Below are positions 25,984 through 38,212 of a stretch of DNA of 64,000 nt, piece after piece. The notes under the pieces were generated by a model. The model did no database searches, had not been told where the DNA came from, and saw only the letters and a program-made list of their open reading frames with translations. The translations under genes were made by a program, and so were the position numbers. Origin of the DNA: Paenibacillus camelliae (GTDB taxonomy: Bacteria; Bacillota; Bacilli; Paenibacillales; Paenibacillaceae); the NCBI RefSeq assembly GCF_023715345.1, contig NZ_JAMBNY010000020.1, positions 1 through 64,000 of the forward strand. Reading direction: 5' to 3'. The first letter of the stretch is position 1, and each line of letters begins with the position of its first letter.

Positions 25984-26196
25984 ATGAAAGAGATTGCAAG
26001 CGGTGTAAGTCTACTTCTTTTAATTCAAGGAATTGGGGGCATTATAAATCGATTAGCAGGTGGAGGACCAAGTTGGTTTCTCGTAAATTACATCGATGTT
26101 TTGCAAGGGTATGAAATTATAGCCAGTATAGTTTTAGTTATACTTGGAGCAATTATTGGTGTAGGTTCTCTTAAAATAAAAGGTAGAGATGACTAA
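25984..26196 (+). CDS. small two-helix membrane protein
   Basis: This 70-residue protein has two predicted membrane helices (VSLLLLIQGIGGII and IIASIVLVILGAIIGVGSL) joined by a loop with GGGPSWFL. It starts behind GGAAGGAG and follows the GAP-family gene closely, so it is probably a partner or accessory subunit. I do not recognise a named family. Confidence 0.7.
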   Translation: MKEIASGVSLLLLIQGIGGIINRLAGGGPSWFLVNYIDVLQGYEIIASIVLVILGAIIGVGSLKIKGRDD

Positions 26197-26417
26197 CCTA
26201 TTATCTTTTCAAGACTTCATAGTTATTGAACCTCCACAAGAAAATATTCCGCTAACGGATGAAAGTTCAATTAACCGCCTTTTCACAAAGGTGGTTTTCT
26301 TATGGTCACAAATCAACATTAGAATTTATAAAATAGCCTTTGTTTTAGGAAACGCGTTAGAATTCTTATTTTGCGCTTCCACAATGGAGTATCGAGGAAA
26401 TATCAGTAAAACTGTAT

Positions 26418-26453
26418 GCTACAAAAGCCCAATCAAAGTCGGGCTTTTGTAGC
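26418..26453 (+). terminator. terminator of the GAP-family operon
   Basis: GCTACAAAAGCCC pairs perfectly with GGGCTTTTGTAGC across a 10-base loop. Confidence 0.85.
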
Positions 26454-26789
26454 ATTATAAATTTTGTTATTTCTCTGTTCCCAATTTAATTATTTGATTC
26501 GCTAAGCTCCAATTTGTGGGTTGAGCAATGATGCTTCCACCCTCAATCGACCCTCTGCTTTACCACTACTTGTGGTACGGTTCACCGTATCTTAATTTAG
26601 TCTAATAATAGCCCCGTAGACAAAATGTCTACGATAAAGCCCCTTAAACACCCTCAAAAAAGCGGATGTCTACGGTGGTCTACGAACTTGGACCAGCCTC
26701 CTGAGTGAAACATGGGTGCTGGCTCTTTCACATTCTTCCCATCCATTTTAGGCAAACCCCCTACAACCGTATGCTTTTGCGAATTTACA
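26454..26789. other. gene-free stretch with decayed sequence
   Basis: No supported gene is present. A short minus-strand reading of about 30 codons ends at 26460 and could be the tail of a lost gene. GTAGACAAAATGTCTAC at 26616-26632 forms a small perfect hairpin. The stretch ends at an ssrA 3'-end copy. Confidence 0.5.
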
Positions 26790-27000
26790 TGGTGGAAGCG
26801 AGGGGAGTTGAACCCCTCTCCGAAGACTACGCCACAAAGACCTCTACGGGTGTAGTCACAGTTTTAATGTCGGCAAAAATCCATTAATCCGTAACGACTG
26901 GCATCAAAAGCTATACCGTGGCCCCTGCAACGCGGTACATTTTAGGTCAGCCGTTTATCTTCTTCAGACACCCCAGGCAAGATGTGACAGCCTATCCCGC
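26790..27000 (-). pseudogene. partial tmRNA copy (ssrA 3' half)
   Basis: The last 88 bases on the minus strand match the 3' end of the intact ssrA almost base for base, including TTAAAACTGTGACTACACCCG and the CCA end. The T stem remains fully paired despite changes. Further in, similarity is weaker but TATCTTCTTC, CCCCAGGC and TATCCC(A/G)C recur in order. The 5' half, including the tRNA-like acceptor partner and tag reading frame, is absent. It abuts the stop codon of the CNNM gene. It is probably a displaced attachment-site copy from another tmRNA lineage. Confidence 0.75.
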
Positions 27001-28244
27001 TAGCGCTCTAATATTCTGCACACTTTCACCTTTGATATCATTCTACCATCCACTTCTTCGATCTTAAAAACTAACCCTTCGTACTCAATCGAATCTTTAT
27101 CACCTATCATAGGGATACGCCCGATTTGTCCAATGATAAAACCACTTAACGTTTCGTATTTCTCAATCGGAAGATCTACGTTAAAATAATCCACAACGTC
27201 ATCCAAACTTATACCTCCATTAACATAAAATGTGTTTTCATCTGCTTTAATGATATCTTTAACAATCTCATCATCCTCATCAAAAATTTCGCCTACTATT
27301 TCCTCCAATAAATCTTCATGGGTTACAATACCTGCCGTTCCCCCAAATTCGTCGATTATGACTGCAATATGAATTTTATTCTGCTGAAAATCCTTAAATA
27401 ACTGGTCCATTGTCACAAACATGGATGCCATATAAGGAGTTCTGCAAACATTCCCTACATTAAATTCATTTGCATTATGAGACCCGCTTAAATATTCGAT
27501 TAGATCCTTGGCATGCAGTATTCCAACGATATTATCAATATTCACTTCATATATAGGAACCCTAGAATATTTTTCTATGGTTACAACAGATACAACTTCT
27601 TCTAAAGAAGCATTAACTGGAATGGCAACTATATCGGTCCGATGAGTCATGACCTCATTTACTGTGATCGCTCTGCGTTTGATGATGCTTTGAATGATTT
27701 TGTTCTCATCTGCCTCAAAGACCCCTTCTTGCGTTCCTACATTGGCCAAAACAGATAATTCTTCCCTGCTTGTCGTTGTTTGCTCATGAGAGTTACTTGA
27801 TATCATTTTTGTAATGTATTCAGACACGATAACTAAAGGATATGTGATATAAATTAAATATTGAATCAACTGAGCAGATACTAGCGCAAGGCTTCTCCAA
27901 TACCTTGCACCAATCGTTTTCGGTATAATTTCTGAAAAAACAAGAATAAGAATAGTTAGTACAGCTGAGATGATTCCGAAGTACGCATCACCAAACACTT
28001 TAGTCGCTTGCGCCCCGACACCAGATGCACCAACGGTATGGGCTATAGTATTAAGCGTAAGAATTGCGGAAAGCGGACGATCCACATTCTTCTTCAAATC
28101 CATAAAAAGCCTAGCCCTTTTGTTGCCACTCTCCAACTTTACATTTAAATATGATGGAGTTGTTGATAATAAAACCGCCTCGAGCACCGAACAAAGAAAA
28201 GAAACACCTAAAGCAAGAAACAGATATATTAATAAGAGTGTCAT
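27000..28244 (-). CDS. CNNM/CorC-type membrane protein with CBS pair (hemolysin C-like)
   Basis: This 414-residue protein has an N-terminal CNNM domain with about four membrane helices (to about residue 160), two CBS domains around HRTDIVAIPV and IDEFGGTAGIVTHEDLLEEI, and a C-terminal CorC/HlyC domain. Family members act in magnesium or other cation efflux and in metal homeostasis; the hemolysin name is historical. It is the only gene between the partial and the intact ssrA copies. There is no terminator of its own; the partial tmRNA follows the stop codon directly. Confidence 0.9.
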   Translation of the reverse strand: MTLLLIYLFLALGVSFLCSVLEAVLLSTTPSYLNVKLESGNKRARLFMDLKKNVDRPLSAILTLNTIAHTVGASGVGAQATKVFGDAYFGIISAVLTILILVFSEIIPKTIGARYWRSLALVSAQLIQYLIYITYPLVIVSEYITKMISSNSHEQTTTSREELSVLANVGTQEGVFEADENKIIQSIIKRRAITVNEVMTHRTDIVAIPVNASLEEVVSVVTIEKYSRVPIYEVNIDNIVGILHAKDLIEYLSGSHNANEFNVGNVCRTPYMASMFVTMDQLFKDFQQNKIHIAVIIDEFGGTAGIVTHEDLLEEIVGEIFDEDDEIVKDIIKADENTFYVNGGISLDDVVDYFNVDLPIEKYETLSGFIIGQIGRIPMIGDKDSIEYEGLVFKIEEVDGRMISKVKVCRILER

Positions 28245-28376
28245 TCTTTAACCTCTTTCGTTTATCGTTTATTGATGACAAAAAAGCATCTTCTATCAGT
28301 ATTCATCACCATGTATTATGATTACCAATTCGCCTTGTTTGATGAATATATTATAGAACTAGGTTGCATAAAAAAC

Positions 28377-28406
28377 AAAAACACCATCCTCATGCGGATG
28401 GTGTTC
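28377..28406 (-). terminator. ssrA terminator
   Basis: ACACCATCC pairs with GGATGGTGT, with a T run on the minus strand, four bases beyond the CCA end of tmRNA. Confidence 0.85.
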
Positions 28407-28410
28407 ATGA

Positions 28411-28774
28411 TGGTGGAGGCGAGGGGATTTGAACCCCTGTCCGAAGACTACGCCACATAGGCCTCTACGGGTGTAGTCACAGTTTTAATGTCGGCAAAGC
28501 AAACGCCCCGTAACCGGCTTTCGCTAGGCCCAGCCTGATTATCTTCTTCCGTCGACCCCAGGCGGAGACCGAGCGGCGTATCCCACTAAAGTTGAGCCCC
28601 TATCCTAGCACATGGGCGATGCGAGGCAGAAGCACGCTAACAGGTTATTAAGCTGCTAAAGCGTAGTTTGTTTGTTGTTTGCCATTTAATAGGCTTTAGC
28701 GTTTTTAAGTGGACGACTCCCCACTACCCGCAACCCATGCTCGTTCAATCCCCGTCGAATCCATAAACGCCCCC
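28411..28774 (-). ncRNA. ssrA: transfer-messenger RNA (tmRNA)
   Basis: The RNA starts GGGGGCG, which pairs with CGCCUCC before the CCA end; together these form the tRNA-like acceptor. GGATTCGACGGGG near the 5' end and TTCAAATCC in the T arm are typical. The tag reading frame gives GKQQTNYALAA followed by two stop codons (TAA TAA). It rescues stalled ribosomes and tags products for proteolysis, working with SmpB, which is encoded 260 bases downstream on the same strand, and with ClpP, encoded at 42316. Length is 364 bases, normal for Bacillota. Confidence 0.95.
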
Positions 28775-29035
28775 TAAATGGCTCTAAATTAGCTGTTATG
28801 CTAATGAGCAGATAAGGGCGCTTGCTTCTTCGCGAAGTAAGCACGGATTAAAATTGTTGCATCAGCATCACGATCTAGCCACCGACTATCTCGTTTTGCC
28901 TCCTCACTGATCATCTCGATCAGCTATGAACATAGTATAACATGAATGTCAGTACATTACACGTTGTAATCGCTGGAAGTAAGCGAAAACTTTGCTAGGG
29001 CGTGTATACAAACTTCGAAGGGAGCAGATAACGTC

Positions 29036-29518
29036 CTAACGAATAACCTTCTGCTTTTCACGCAATATACGCTGAATATCACGCTGTGAATCACGCTTCG
29101 CTGCAGACTCACGCTTATCATATTGCTTTTTACCTTTACCTAGACCGATTAGCAGCTTGGCATAGCCGTTGCGAATGTAAATCTTAAGCGGAACGATGGA
29201 ATAGCCTTCCTGCTTCGCTTGACCATACAGCTTCGAAATTTGCGCCTTATGCATTAGCAGCTTTCTCGCTCGGGTCGGATCAGATGGGTTATGAATATTA
29301 CCTTGTTCAAATGGGCTGACATGCATATTGTGAATGAAGATCTCGCCATTACGAATGGTCGCGAACGCATCATTAATATTTGCACGGCCGTTGCGGATCG
29401 ATTTAATTTCCGTTCCTGTTAGCACCATGCCCGCTTCAAAGGTCTCTTCGATGAAATAGTCATGGGAAGCCTTTTTGTTTTGAGCAAGCGGCTTATCATT
29501 ATTCTTTTGTTTTCCCAT
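29036..29518 (-). CDS. smpB: SsrA-binding protein SmpB
   Basis: This 160-residue protein has the SmpB signatures [22 protein letters not shown] and the basic C-terminal tail [16 protein letters not shown], which enters the mRNA path of stalled ribosomes. It binds the tRNA-like domain of tmRNA for trans-translation. The ATG at 29518 is supported by AGAGGTGA just upstream. It lies next to ssrA, a common pairing. Confidence 0.97.
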   Translation of the reverse strand: MGKQKNNDKPLAQNKKASHDYFIEETFEAGMVLTGTEIKSIRNGRANINDAFATIRNGEIFIHNMHVSPFEQGNIHNPSDPTRARKLLMHKAQISKLYGQAKQEGYSIVPLKIYIRNGYAKLLIGLGKGKKQYDKRESAAKRDSQRDIQRILREKQKVIR

Positions 29519-29604
29519 GCCCGTCACCTCTCTACATCATTCTCGTGGAATTATATTGTAGCAATTTGCACCTTTAAAATCAACAATCGTGCTGGTCTGA
29601 ACAA

Positions 29605-29643
29605 GAAAGACCGCCCCACCGAGACGGTAAAGGACGGTCTTTC
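29605..29643 (-). terminator. terminator of the second csp gene
   Basis: GAAAGACCG pairs with CGGTCTTTC just beyond the csp stop codon. Confidence 0.75.
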
Positions 29644-29668
29644 ACACGCATTATGCGCAGGTTAGCTA

Positions 29669-29869
29669 TTAAAGCTTAACTACGTTTTCTGCTTGTGGTC
29701 CGCGGTTGCCTTCAACTACGTTGAACTCAACTTGTTGGCCTTCTTCAAGAGTTTTGAAGCCTTCGCCAGTGATCGCGGAGAAGTGTACGAATACATCGTT
29801 ACCGCCTTCTACTTCGATAAAGCCGTAGCCTTTTTCTGCGTTAAACCATTTAACTGTACCTTGTTGCAT
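29669..29869 (-). CDS. cold-shock protein, CspA/CspB family (second copy)
   Basis: This 66-residue cold-shock domain carries KGYGFIEV and VFVHFSAI as its RNA-binding motifs. It differs from the copy at 276-476 at only a handful of positions. The ATG at 29869 follows AAGGAGG; a longer reading upstream has no ribosome site. A terminator-like hairpin lies at 29934-29993 in its leader, as at the first copy. RNase R, which removes structured RNA in the cold in other bacteria, is the upstream neighbour. Confidence 0.96.
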   Translation of the reverse strand: MQQGTVKWFNAEKGYGFIEVEGGNDVFVHFSAITGEGFKTLEEGQQVEFNVVEGNRGPQAENVVKL

Positions 29870-29933
29870 GTGAAATAGCCTCCTTAAGAGAAAAAAATTA
29901 AATAATATGCGCCTATTTCGTTGTAAAACAAAA

Positions 29934-29993
29934 AATTCACACATTGAAAAAGGTTCATTTGTTGCTGATGATACCCTTTTCAATATGTGAATT
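29934..29993 (-). promoter_or_regulatory. long terminator-like hairpin upstream of the second csp gene
   Basis: Arms of 20 bases (29934-29953 and 29974-29993) pair at 18 positions. On the minus strand the stem is followed by TTTTTTGTTTT. It may terminate rnr transcripts, act in the csp leader, or both. Confidence 0.65.
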
Positions 29994-30107
29994 CAGGTAG
30001 TTCAAATCAGATAGCTTTAGTTTATAATAGGAATCAGGAAAAAGCAAGACTATTTGCCTCCTCCTGATTCAAAAAAATTACAATCGATTGATCCCCTCTA
30101 TCAGCCG

Positions 30108-32786
30108 TTATTTCTTTCGAACAAAAGCTGACATGGACTTTTTCGCTTTTACCTTCTTCTTCTTTGCTTTGTTCGCAGATGCTGAATTGCCAGAAGAGCC
30201 TGTAGCCCCTCCATTAAACACACCGCTTTCTGACGTTTTCTTTTTGCGTTTATTGCCTAACGCAACACCTCTGCCACTACGATCTGTCGAAGCTCGGCTT
30301 CCTTTCTTCTGCTTAACCCCTGCATCGAATGGATTAGAATAGTAAGAGTCGTTCTCCGCACTGCGAATAAACTCTCCACTATGACCTGCCTCTTGATCAT
30401 AAGCATCGAAATCTAACACTAATGGTTCATTTTCACTCCACGGACTGCTTTCTTTAGAAGTGTTCGCACTCGTCCGCGGACCACGTTTAAAGTCATTATT
30501 CTTTCTTCGACCCGTCCGTTGATCCCCACCACCTTGGCGTCCACCTTTGCCGCCACGGTTTTTGGAATAAGGACCCTCTGGTCGGTCATCCTCTTTACGC
30601 TTACGACGAGCTGCAGAGTAGTTTCCTCCACCGCCGCTTTGCTTCGTAAATTCGAAATCGATGGTATGATCGTTCATATTTACACGGCTTACGATGATTT
30701 CTACCTCATCACCGATACGGTAAATTCTTGATGTACGCTCGCCAACTAAGATCATGTGATCAGGGTGGAAATGGTAGTAATCATCGTGCATATCGCCTAG
30801 GCGAATTAAGCCTTCTACCGTATTTTCCAGCTCAACGAACAATCCAAAGCTCGTCACACTACTAATAATTCCGCTGAACGTTTCTCCAACTTTATCGAGC
30901 ATATACTCACACTTCTTCAAGCGATCAGTATCTCTTTCCGCTTCAACCGCTACACGTTCACGCTGCGAGGCATGCTGAGCGATATCCTGCATCTTAGCGT
31001 TTAACGCATCCTGACGCTGTGGTGACAGTGTGCCTCCATTCTCGATGACCTCCCGAATCACTCGGTGAATCATTAAGTCTGGGTAACGCCGGATAGGCGA
31101 TGTGAAATGCGTATAAAACTCTGCGGCTAGTCCAAAATGTCCTAGGCTTTGCGAGTCATACTTCGCTTGCTTCATCGAGCGAAGCATCATCGTCGAGATA
31201 ACGGTCGCTTCCTTTGTGCCCTGGATTTTATCAAGCAGCGTTTGCAATGACCTAGGATGAACCGAGTTGCCTTTCCCTTTAACGATATGCCCAAAATTAG
31301 CAGCAAAGGTCATAAACGTTTGCAGCTTTTCTTGATCGGGATCTTCATGGATACGATAAATAAACGGCACCTTTAGCCAGAAGAAATGCTCAGCAACTGT
31401 CTCATTGGCTGCAAGCATGAATTCCTCAATAATTTGCTCAGCGATTGTACGCTCTCGCTTCACAATATCGACCGGCTTGCCTTGCTCATCGACAATGATC
31501 TTAGATTCCTGGAAATCGAAATCGATCGCACCGCGCTTCATACGCTTTCTACGCAAGCCTAAGGCAAGCTCCTCCATAAGCTTAAACATATCAAGCAAAT
31601 CTGCATAGCGTTCCTTAAGCTCCGTTTCCGGATTTTCCTCATCAGCCTTCAAGATACGTCTAACATCGGCATACGTCATCCGTTCCGTAGTCCGAATAAC
31701 ACTCGTAAATATGTCATGGCGCACCTGTTTAAGTGTTCCTGGCTCAAACTCCATCTCACAGCTTAACGTTAAGCGATCTACCTTAGGGTTCAACGAGCAA
31801 ATTCCGTTAGATAAGCGATGTGGCAGCATGGGTATGACACGGTCTACTAAGTAGACGCTTGTACCTCTGCGCAGCGCTTCCTGATCAAGTGCGGAACGTT
31901 CTTTTACATAATAGCCTACATCCGCAATATGCACGCCAAGCAGGTAATTCCCATTGTCTAGTCTTTTTATATGAACGGCATCATCCAGATCCTTCGCATC
32001 GGCACCGTCTATCGTCACAATAACCTCATTACGCAAATCACGTCGGCCTTGGCTAACAATCTCTTCTTCCGTAATGTGCTCAGGGGCAGCAATCGCCTCT
32101 GCCATTACTTCTTCCGGGAATTGCTCTGGCAGCTGATGCTTGCGAATAATAGATAAAATATCAACACCAGGATCATTTTTATGCCCTAAAATTTCAATAA
32201 CTTCCCCTTCAGCCGCTGAGCGACCCTCTGGGTAGATCACTATTTCTACAACGACCTTCTGTCCAGTAACTGCCCCCATCGTTTTTGCTTTAGGTATAAA
32301 AATATCTCGATTAATTCGCTGGTCATCGGGCATGACAAATGCGAACGACTCGTGATCCTCAAGTACACCTACGACTTGAGTGATCGCTCGCTGTACGACA
32401 CGTACAACCTCTCCTTCCATCCGTCCGCCAGCTTCACTTTTACTCGTTATGCGAACTAATACGACGTCTCCATTCATCGCACTTTTCAAATCATTCGCAT
32501 GTAAATAAACGTCAGGGTGCTCACTGTCGTCTGGAATTAGGAAAGCAAAGCCCTTTGCATGTGCCTGTACTGTTCCTCTAAGTAAATTCATACGTTCTGG
32601 AACACCAAATCGTTCATTACGTGTACGAATGATCTTCCCTTGCTCTTCTAGAGCGACAAGCATTTTCAAAAAGCTCTTAAACTCAGCTGCATCGGTAATG
32701 TTAAAATGCTGCTCAAGCTCAGAATAGGTCATTGGCTTATAAGCAATTTCCTTCATAAATTCGAGCAATTGGCTCTCGTTTACCAT
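30108..32786 (-). CDS. rnr: ribonuclease R
   Basis: This 892-residue exoribonuclease has N-terminal RNA-binding cold-shock domains, a central RNB domain with the acidic active site ([14 protein letters not shown]) and an S1 domain ([19 protein letters not shown]). It degrades structured RNA 3' to 5' and also processes tmRNA-tagged messages. The last 179 or so residues form an unusually long tail rich in Gly, Arg, Lys and Ser that ends in a basic stretch; the enzyme is therefore longer than the usual 770-810 residues. AAAGGAG precedes the ATG. In many Bacillota rnr, smpB and ssrA are neighbours, as here. Confidence 0.96.
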   Translation of the reverse strand: MVNESQLLEFMKEIAYKPMTYSELEQHFNITDAAEFKSFLKMLVALEEQGKIIRTRNERFGVPERMNLLRGTVQAHAKGFAFLIPDDSEHPDVYLHANDLKSAMNGDVVLVRITSKSEAGGRMEGEVVRVVQRAITQVVGVLEDHESFAFVMPDDQRINRDIFIPKAKTMGAVTGQKVVVEIVIYPEGRSAAEGEVIEILGHKNDPGVDILSIIRKHQLPEQFPEEVMAEAIAAPEHITEEEIVSQGRRDLRNEVIVTIDGADAKDLDDAVHIKRLDNGNYLLGVHIADVGYYVKERSALDQEALRRGTSVYLVDRVIPMLPHRLSNGICSLNPKVDRLTLSCEMEFEPGTLKQVRHDIFTSVIRTTERMTYADVRRILKADEENPETELKERYADLLDMFKLMEELALGLRRKRMKRGAIDFDFQESKIIVDEQGKPVDIVKRERTIAEQIIEEFMLAANETVAEHFFWLKVPFIYRIHEDPDQEKLQTFMTFAANFGHIVKGKGNSVHPRSLQTLLDKIQGTKEATVISTMMLRSMKQAKYDSQSLGHFGLAAEFYTHFTSPIRRYPDLMIHRVIREVIENGGTLSPQRQDALNAKMQDIAQHASQRERVAVEAERDTDRLKKCEYMLDKVGETFSGIISSVTSFGLFVELENTVEGLIRLGDMHDDYYHFHPDHMILVGERTSRIYRIGDEVEIIVSRVNMNDHTIDFEFTKQSGGGGNYSAARRKRKEDDRPEGPYSKNRGGKGGRQGGGDQRTGRRKNNDFKRGPRTSANTSKESSPWSENEPLVLDFDAYDQEAGHSGEFIRSAENDSYYSNPFDAGVKQKKGSRASTDRSGRGVALGNKRKKKTSESGVFNGGATGSSGNSASANKAKKKKVKAKKSMSAFVRKK

Positions 32787-32886
32787 TCTTTGGTCTCCTT
32801 TATAACTTAATTTTCAGCATATTCGACCGTTTAATTTAAGTATACACGAATCATCCGCATTGCATCCCTTTTTATTGAGAAAACAA

Positions 32887-32912
32887 AAAAAGCGAGGAAA
32901 TCCTCGCTTTTT
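32887..32912 (-). terminator. secG terminator
   Basis: AAAAAGCGAGGA pairs with TCCTCGCTTTTT across two bases. It lies directly after secG. Confidence 0.9.
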
Positions 32913-32921
32913 AATGTACGT

Positions 32922-33158
32922 TTATTGATTTAGAAAATACGAAACAACTAACGCCAAAATAAAGAAACCTGCTGCTAAACCTACTGTTAAACGCTCTAGA
33001 AACAAATCTAATCCGCGTGCTTTTTGTTTACCGAATAGATGCTCCGCACCACCTGAGATCGCACCAGATAGTCCAGCACTTTTACCTTTTTGAAGCAATA
33101 CAGCTCCAATTAAGCCAAGCGCGAAGACGATAAGCAAAATTTTAAAAGCAACTGCCAT
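32922..33158 (-). CDS. secG: preprotein translocase subunit SecG
   Basis: This 78-residue protein has two membrane helices around the conserved segment [24 protein letters not shown]. It is the small, non-essential subunit of the SecYEG channel. The ATG at 33158 is supported by GGAGGTGG. It precedes rnr on the same strand, as in many Bacillota. Confidence 0.95.
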   Translation of the reverse strand: MAVAFKILLIVFALGLIGAVLLQKGKSAGLSGAISGGAEHLFGKQKARGLDLFLERLTVGLAAGFFILALVVSYFLNQ

Positions 33159-33299
33159 TTCTTCCACCTCCAGCATAGCAATCCATACAAAAACAGATAA
33201 TTTTATTGTAGCATACTAGGCTAAACGACACAATAGGACAGATTGGATAGTCGCTTACCAATATTGAGCACTGTGCTGTGCTCTGTCCATGTACGTATA

Positions 33300-34157
33300 T
33301 CACCTGTTGCTTTGCGTGTTTGTATGAAATGACTGAGTATATAGGCCACTTGATTGTTGCATGGACGGCTGCATAGATGATTGTTGCTTAGAGGTTTCCA
33401 ACAGCTGCGAGAGATATTGAAAGTTTTTTTCTGCATCTTCTAGTGCTTTGTTCTTATGAAACTGCTGCTCGATATACATCACCTTCGAATCTAAGTTTTT
33501 TAAGCTAGGCAACAATTTCTTGAAGTCAATCACACCATCCTCAAGTAAGCAATCTTTTCTCCCTTCTGTCATCGTACGGATATGCAGAAAGGGAGTTCTT
33601 GACTCATAACGATGGTAGATCTCCTTAGGATCTAAGCCACTTAGAAAGATCTTACTAAAGTCCAACTCAAGCAACAGCTGATCTTCACTTAATTTCTCAA
33701 TCAGCTGATCCATTATATATTGCTCCTTGCTTATTTCTACAAACTCGCGGGTGAAATTGTGGAGCACGAGCTGAAGCTTTTGTTCCTCCGCAATTTTCAC
33801 AAGGCGTTCAAGAAGCTGCTGAAAGAAGATGACCTCATGTTCCTTAATATCTTCACGAATAGGCAGCCATGGAACCACAATATAGCTTGCTCCAGTCTCG
33901 GAAACAAATTTAGCCGATCGTCCAAAATCCTTTTCGATCATTTTCTCATCATATATACGCAGAGGAACATGAACGGAAGGCACCTTTAGATCCAACCTTT
34001 TTAACATCCTTCGCAGCATGGAGGGCTTATACGTATAATATCCAATGAGCTCAATGGATTGATAACCGATTTCTCTAATTTTTTTGAGCGTATGAACCAA
34101 ATCATCCTCTGCAACATGTTTCACCGAATACATTTGCAATCCAAGCTGATATTCCAT
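33300..34157 (-). CDS. sugar phosphate isomerase/epimerase family protein (AP endonuclease 2-like TIM barrel)
   Basis: This 285-residue protein begins YQLGLQMYSVKHVAEDDL and contains SIELIGYY, VPSVHVPL and LLLELDFSKIFLSG, typical of the xylose-isomerase-like TIM barrel family. Members are metal-dependent sugar isomerases, epimerases or related enzymes. GAGGTG precedes the ATG. The last 20 or so residues are Gln/Ser rich. It stands alone between eno and secG. The substrate cannot be predicted. Confidence 0.82.
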   Translation of the reverse strand: MEYQLGLQMYSVKHVAEDDLVHTLKKIREIGYQSIELIGYYTYKPSMLRRMLKRLDLKVPSVHVPLRIYDEKMIEKDFGRSAKFVSETGASYIVVPWLPIREDIKEHEVIFFQQLLERLVKIAEEQKLQLVLHNFTREFVEISKEQYIMDQLIEKLSEDQLLLELDFSKIFLSGLDPKEIYHRYESRTPFLHIRTMTEGRKDCLLEDGVIDFKKLLPSLKNLDSKVMYIEQQFHKNKALEDAEKNFQYLSQLLETSKQQSSMQPSMQQSSGLYTQSFHTNTQSNR

Positions 34158-34260
34158 AACAGAACACCTCTTTATGTCATAATCGTATGCCTACATTATG
34201 ACCTACTACAAAAAATTCATGCGATCACGTCAGTGTGTGCGAATATGGCGAGCACAAATA

Positions 34261-34299
34261 AAAAAGCACTATGCCGCAATGAACGGCATAGTGCTTTTT
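34261..34299 (-). terminator. terminator of the glycolytic operon
   Basis: A perfect 16-bp stem (AAAAAGCACTATGCCG with its inverse) lies just after the eno stop codon. Confidence 0.95.
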
Positions 34300-34308
34300 G
34301 TATATTGC

Positions 34309-35601
<1,293 letters not shown>

Positions 35602-35652
35602 TTAGTGTAACACTCCTTTTGTTTTTATATTATTATTGTACATGTAATGACC

Positions 35653-37188
35653 TTACTTAATCAATGTAGAACCTGTCATTTCTTCTGGTTTCTCAAGATT
35701 AAGCAGTGAAAGCATCGTCGGAGCGATATCCGCTAGAATACCGTCATTGCGAAGCTCGATATCTTGCTTTGTTACGATAAATGGAACAGGGTTTGTTGTA
35801 TGTGCAGTATGCGGGTTGCCATTCTCATCAAACACCATATCAGCGTTACCATGGTCAGCGGTAATAATACACACACCACCTGCTGCATGAACAGCCTCTA
35901 CCACTTTACCTACACATTCATCTGTTGCTTCTACCGCTTTAATTGTTGGCTCAAGCATACCTGAGTGACCAACCATATCAGGGTTAGCAAAGTTAATAAT
36001 AATAACATCATGCTTATCCGCTTCGATCTCACGAACAGTAGATTCTGCAAGCTCATAAGCGCTCATCTCAGGCTGCAGATCATAGGTTGCAACCTTTGGT
36101 GAATTGATCAACACGCGCGTTTCACCAGGCAGTTCTTTATCACGACCACCACTGAAGAAGAACGTAACGTGAGGATATTTTTCTGTTTCCGCTGTACGAA
36201 GCTGCGTCAAATTGTTCTGCGCAAGCACTTCACCAAGCGTATTATCAAGGTTTTTAGGTGAGTATGCAACTAACCCTCCAACCGTTTCACTAAACAGCGT
36301 TAAGCATACATAGAATAAGTCTTTTGGCTGCTTGTCGCCGCGATCGAATCCACGGAAATCCTCGTTCGTGAATACCTGTGACAATTGAATCGCACGGTCA
36401 GGACGGAAGTTACAGAAGATAACAGAGTCTTGATCTTCAACTGTCGCAACAGGTGCCCCTTGATCATCTACGATAACTGTTGGCAAGAAGAACTCGTCAT
36501 AGACTTCCTTCGCATAGGAATCTTTAACCGCTTGTAATGGATTAGTCGCTTTTTCTCCTTCTCCATATACGAGGGCGCGGTAGGTTTTTTCTACGCGCTC
36601 CCAGCGCTTATCACGATCCATCGCATAGTAGCGTCCAGAAAGCGTTGCAATTTTACCTACGCCTAGCTCAGCAATCTTTTGTTGCAGGTGCTCTACGAAC
36701 CCTTCACCGCTGCTTGGAGATACATCACGACCATCAAGGAAGCCATGTATATAAACATCACTAAAGCCTTGACGTTTTGAAGTTTCCAGCAATGCAACAA
36801 TATGATCGATGTGGCTATGCACGCCGCCATTGGATAGCAGGCCGTAGATATGAAGCTTTTTACCGTTCTCTTTCGCATTGCTAATTGCTTTAATGAAGGT
36901 TTCATTTTCGAAAAATTCACCATCGCGAATTGATTTTGTAATGCGAGTTAGATCCTGGTAAACAATACGACCAGCACCGATGTTTAAGTGACCTACCTCA
37001 GAGTTACCCATTTGTCCCTCTGGTAGACCTACTGCTTCACCGCAAGCAACCAAAGTTGTGTTTGGATATTGCTGAAGATAACGATCATAGTTCGGCTTTT
37101 TAGCTTGAGCAACAGCGTTACCCACTACATCATTACGAAGACCAAAGCCGTCCATAATAATTAAAGCTACTGGTTTACGATTAGCCAT
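35653..37188 (-). CDS. gpmI: 2,3-bisphosphoglycerate-independent phosphoglycerate mutase
   Basis: This 511-residue protein has the alkaline-phosphatase-like metal sites: [23 protein letters not shown] with the phospho-serine, and ITADHGNAD near the C-terminus. It interconverts 3- and 2-phosphoglycerate using manganese. The ATG at 37188 follows GAGGGGG inside the end of tpiA; the two genes are separated by one base. This is normal length for the family. Confidence 0.97.
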   Translation of the reverse strand: MANRKPVALIIMDGFGLRNDVVGNAVAQAKKPNYDRYLQQYPNTTLVACGEAVGLPEGQMGNSEVGHLNIGAGRIVYQDLTRITKSIRDGEFFENETFIKAISNAKENGKKLHIYGLLSNGGVHSHIDHIVALLETSKRQGFSDVYIHGFLDGRDVSPSSGEGFVEHLQQKIAELGVGKIATLSGRYYAMDRDKRWERVEKTYRALVYGEGEKATNPLQAVKDSYAKEVYDEFFLPTVIVDDQGAPVATVEDQDSVIFCNFRPDRAIQLSQVFTNEDFRGFDRGDKQPKDLFYVCLTLFSETVGGLVAYSPKNLDNTLGEVLAQNNLTQLRTAETEKYPHVTFFFSGGRDKELPGETRVLINSPKVATYDLQPEMSAYELAESTVREIEADKHDVIIINFANPDMVGHSGMLEPTIKAVEATDECVGKVVEAVHAAGGVCIITADHGNADMVFDENGNPHTAHTTNPVPFIVTKQDIELRNDGILADIAPTMLSLLNLEKPEEMTGSTLIK

Positions 37189-37189
37189 C

Positions 37190-37957
<768 letters not shown>

Positions 37958-37960
37958 TCA

Positions 37961-38144
37961 AAACTTTTTTGATGCATTCCTAAGAACTTCTATGCAAAAA
38001 AAGTTACTTCGGAAGCATTACCACTTTTTTGATGCATTCGTAAGAACCTCTTCGTGAGAAAAAGTTACCTCGGAAGCATTAACCAAAACTTTTTGATGCA
38101 TTCCTAAGAACCTCTTCGTGAGAAAAAGTTACTTCGGAAGCATG
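37961..38144. repeat. three tandem copies of a 62-bp unit between pgk and tpiA
   Basis: Units at about 37961, 38023 and 38086 share TTTTTGATGCATTC, TAAGAAC, AAAAAGTTAC and CGGAAGCAT. Within a unit, AACTTTTT can pair with AAAAAGTT and ATGCATTCC with GGAAGCAT. These pairings cross each other, so a pseudoknot or pairing between units is possible. It lies in the transcribed region of the glycolytic operon. Confidence 0.85.
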
Positions 38145-38212
38145 CTGGTCATTAACAGTCCTCAAGGATGTACAATCCATCGCTGGATCACACATCCTTA
38201 ATCGGGCTAATC

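Noticed and set aside
26189..26452. 87-codon reading frame after the small membrane protein gene
   Set aside because: It overlaps the preceding gene, has no clear ribosome site of its own and runs into the terminator hairpin at 26418-26453.
19815..28411. Intact prophage or integrative element between the ssrA copies
   Set aside because: No integrase, replication, structural or conjugation gene is visible; only the end copies and cargo-like genes remain.
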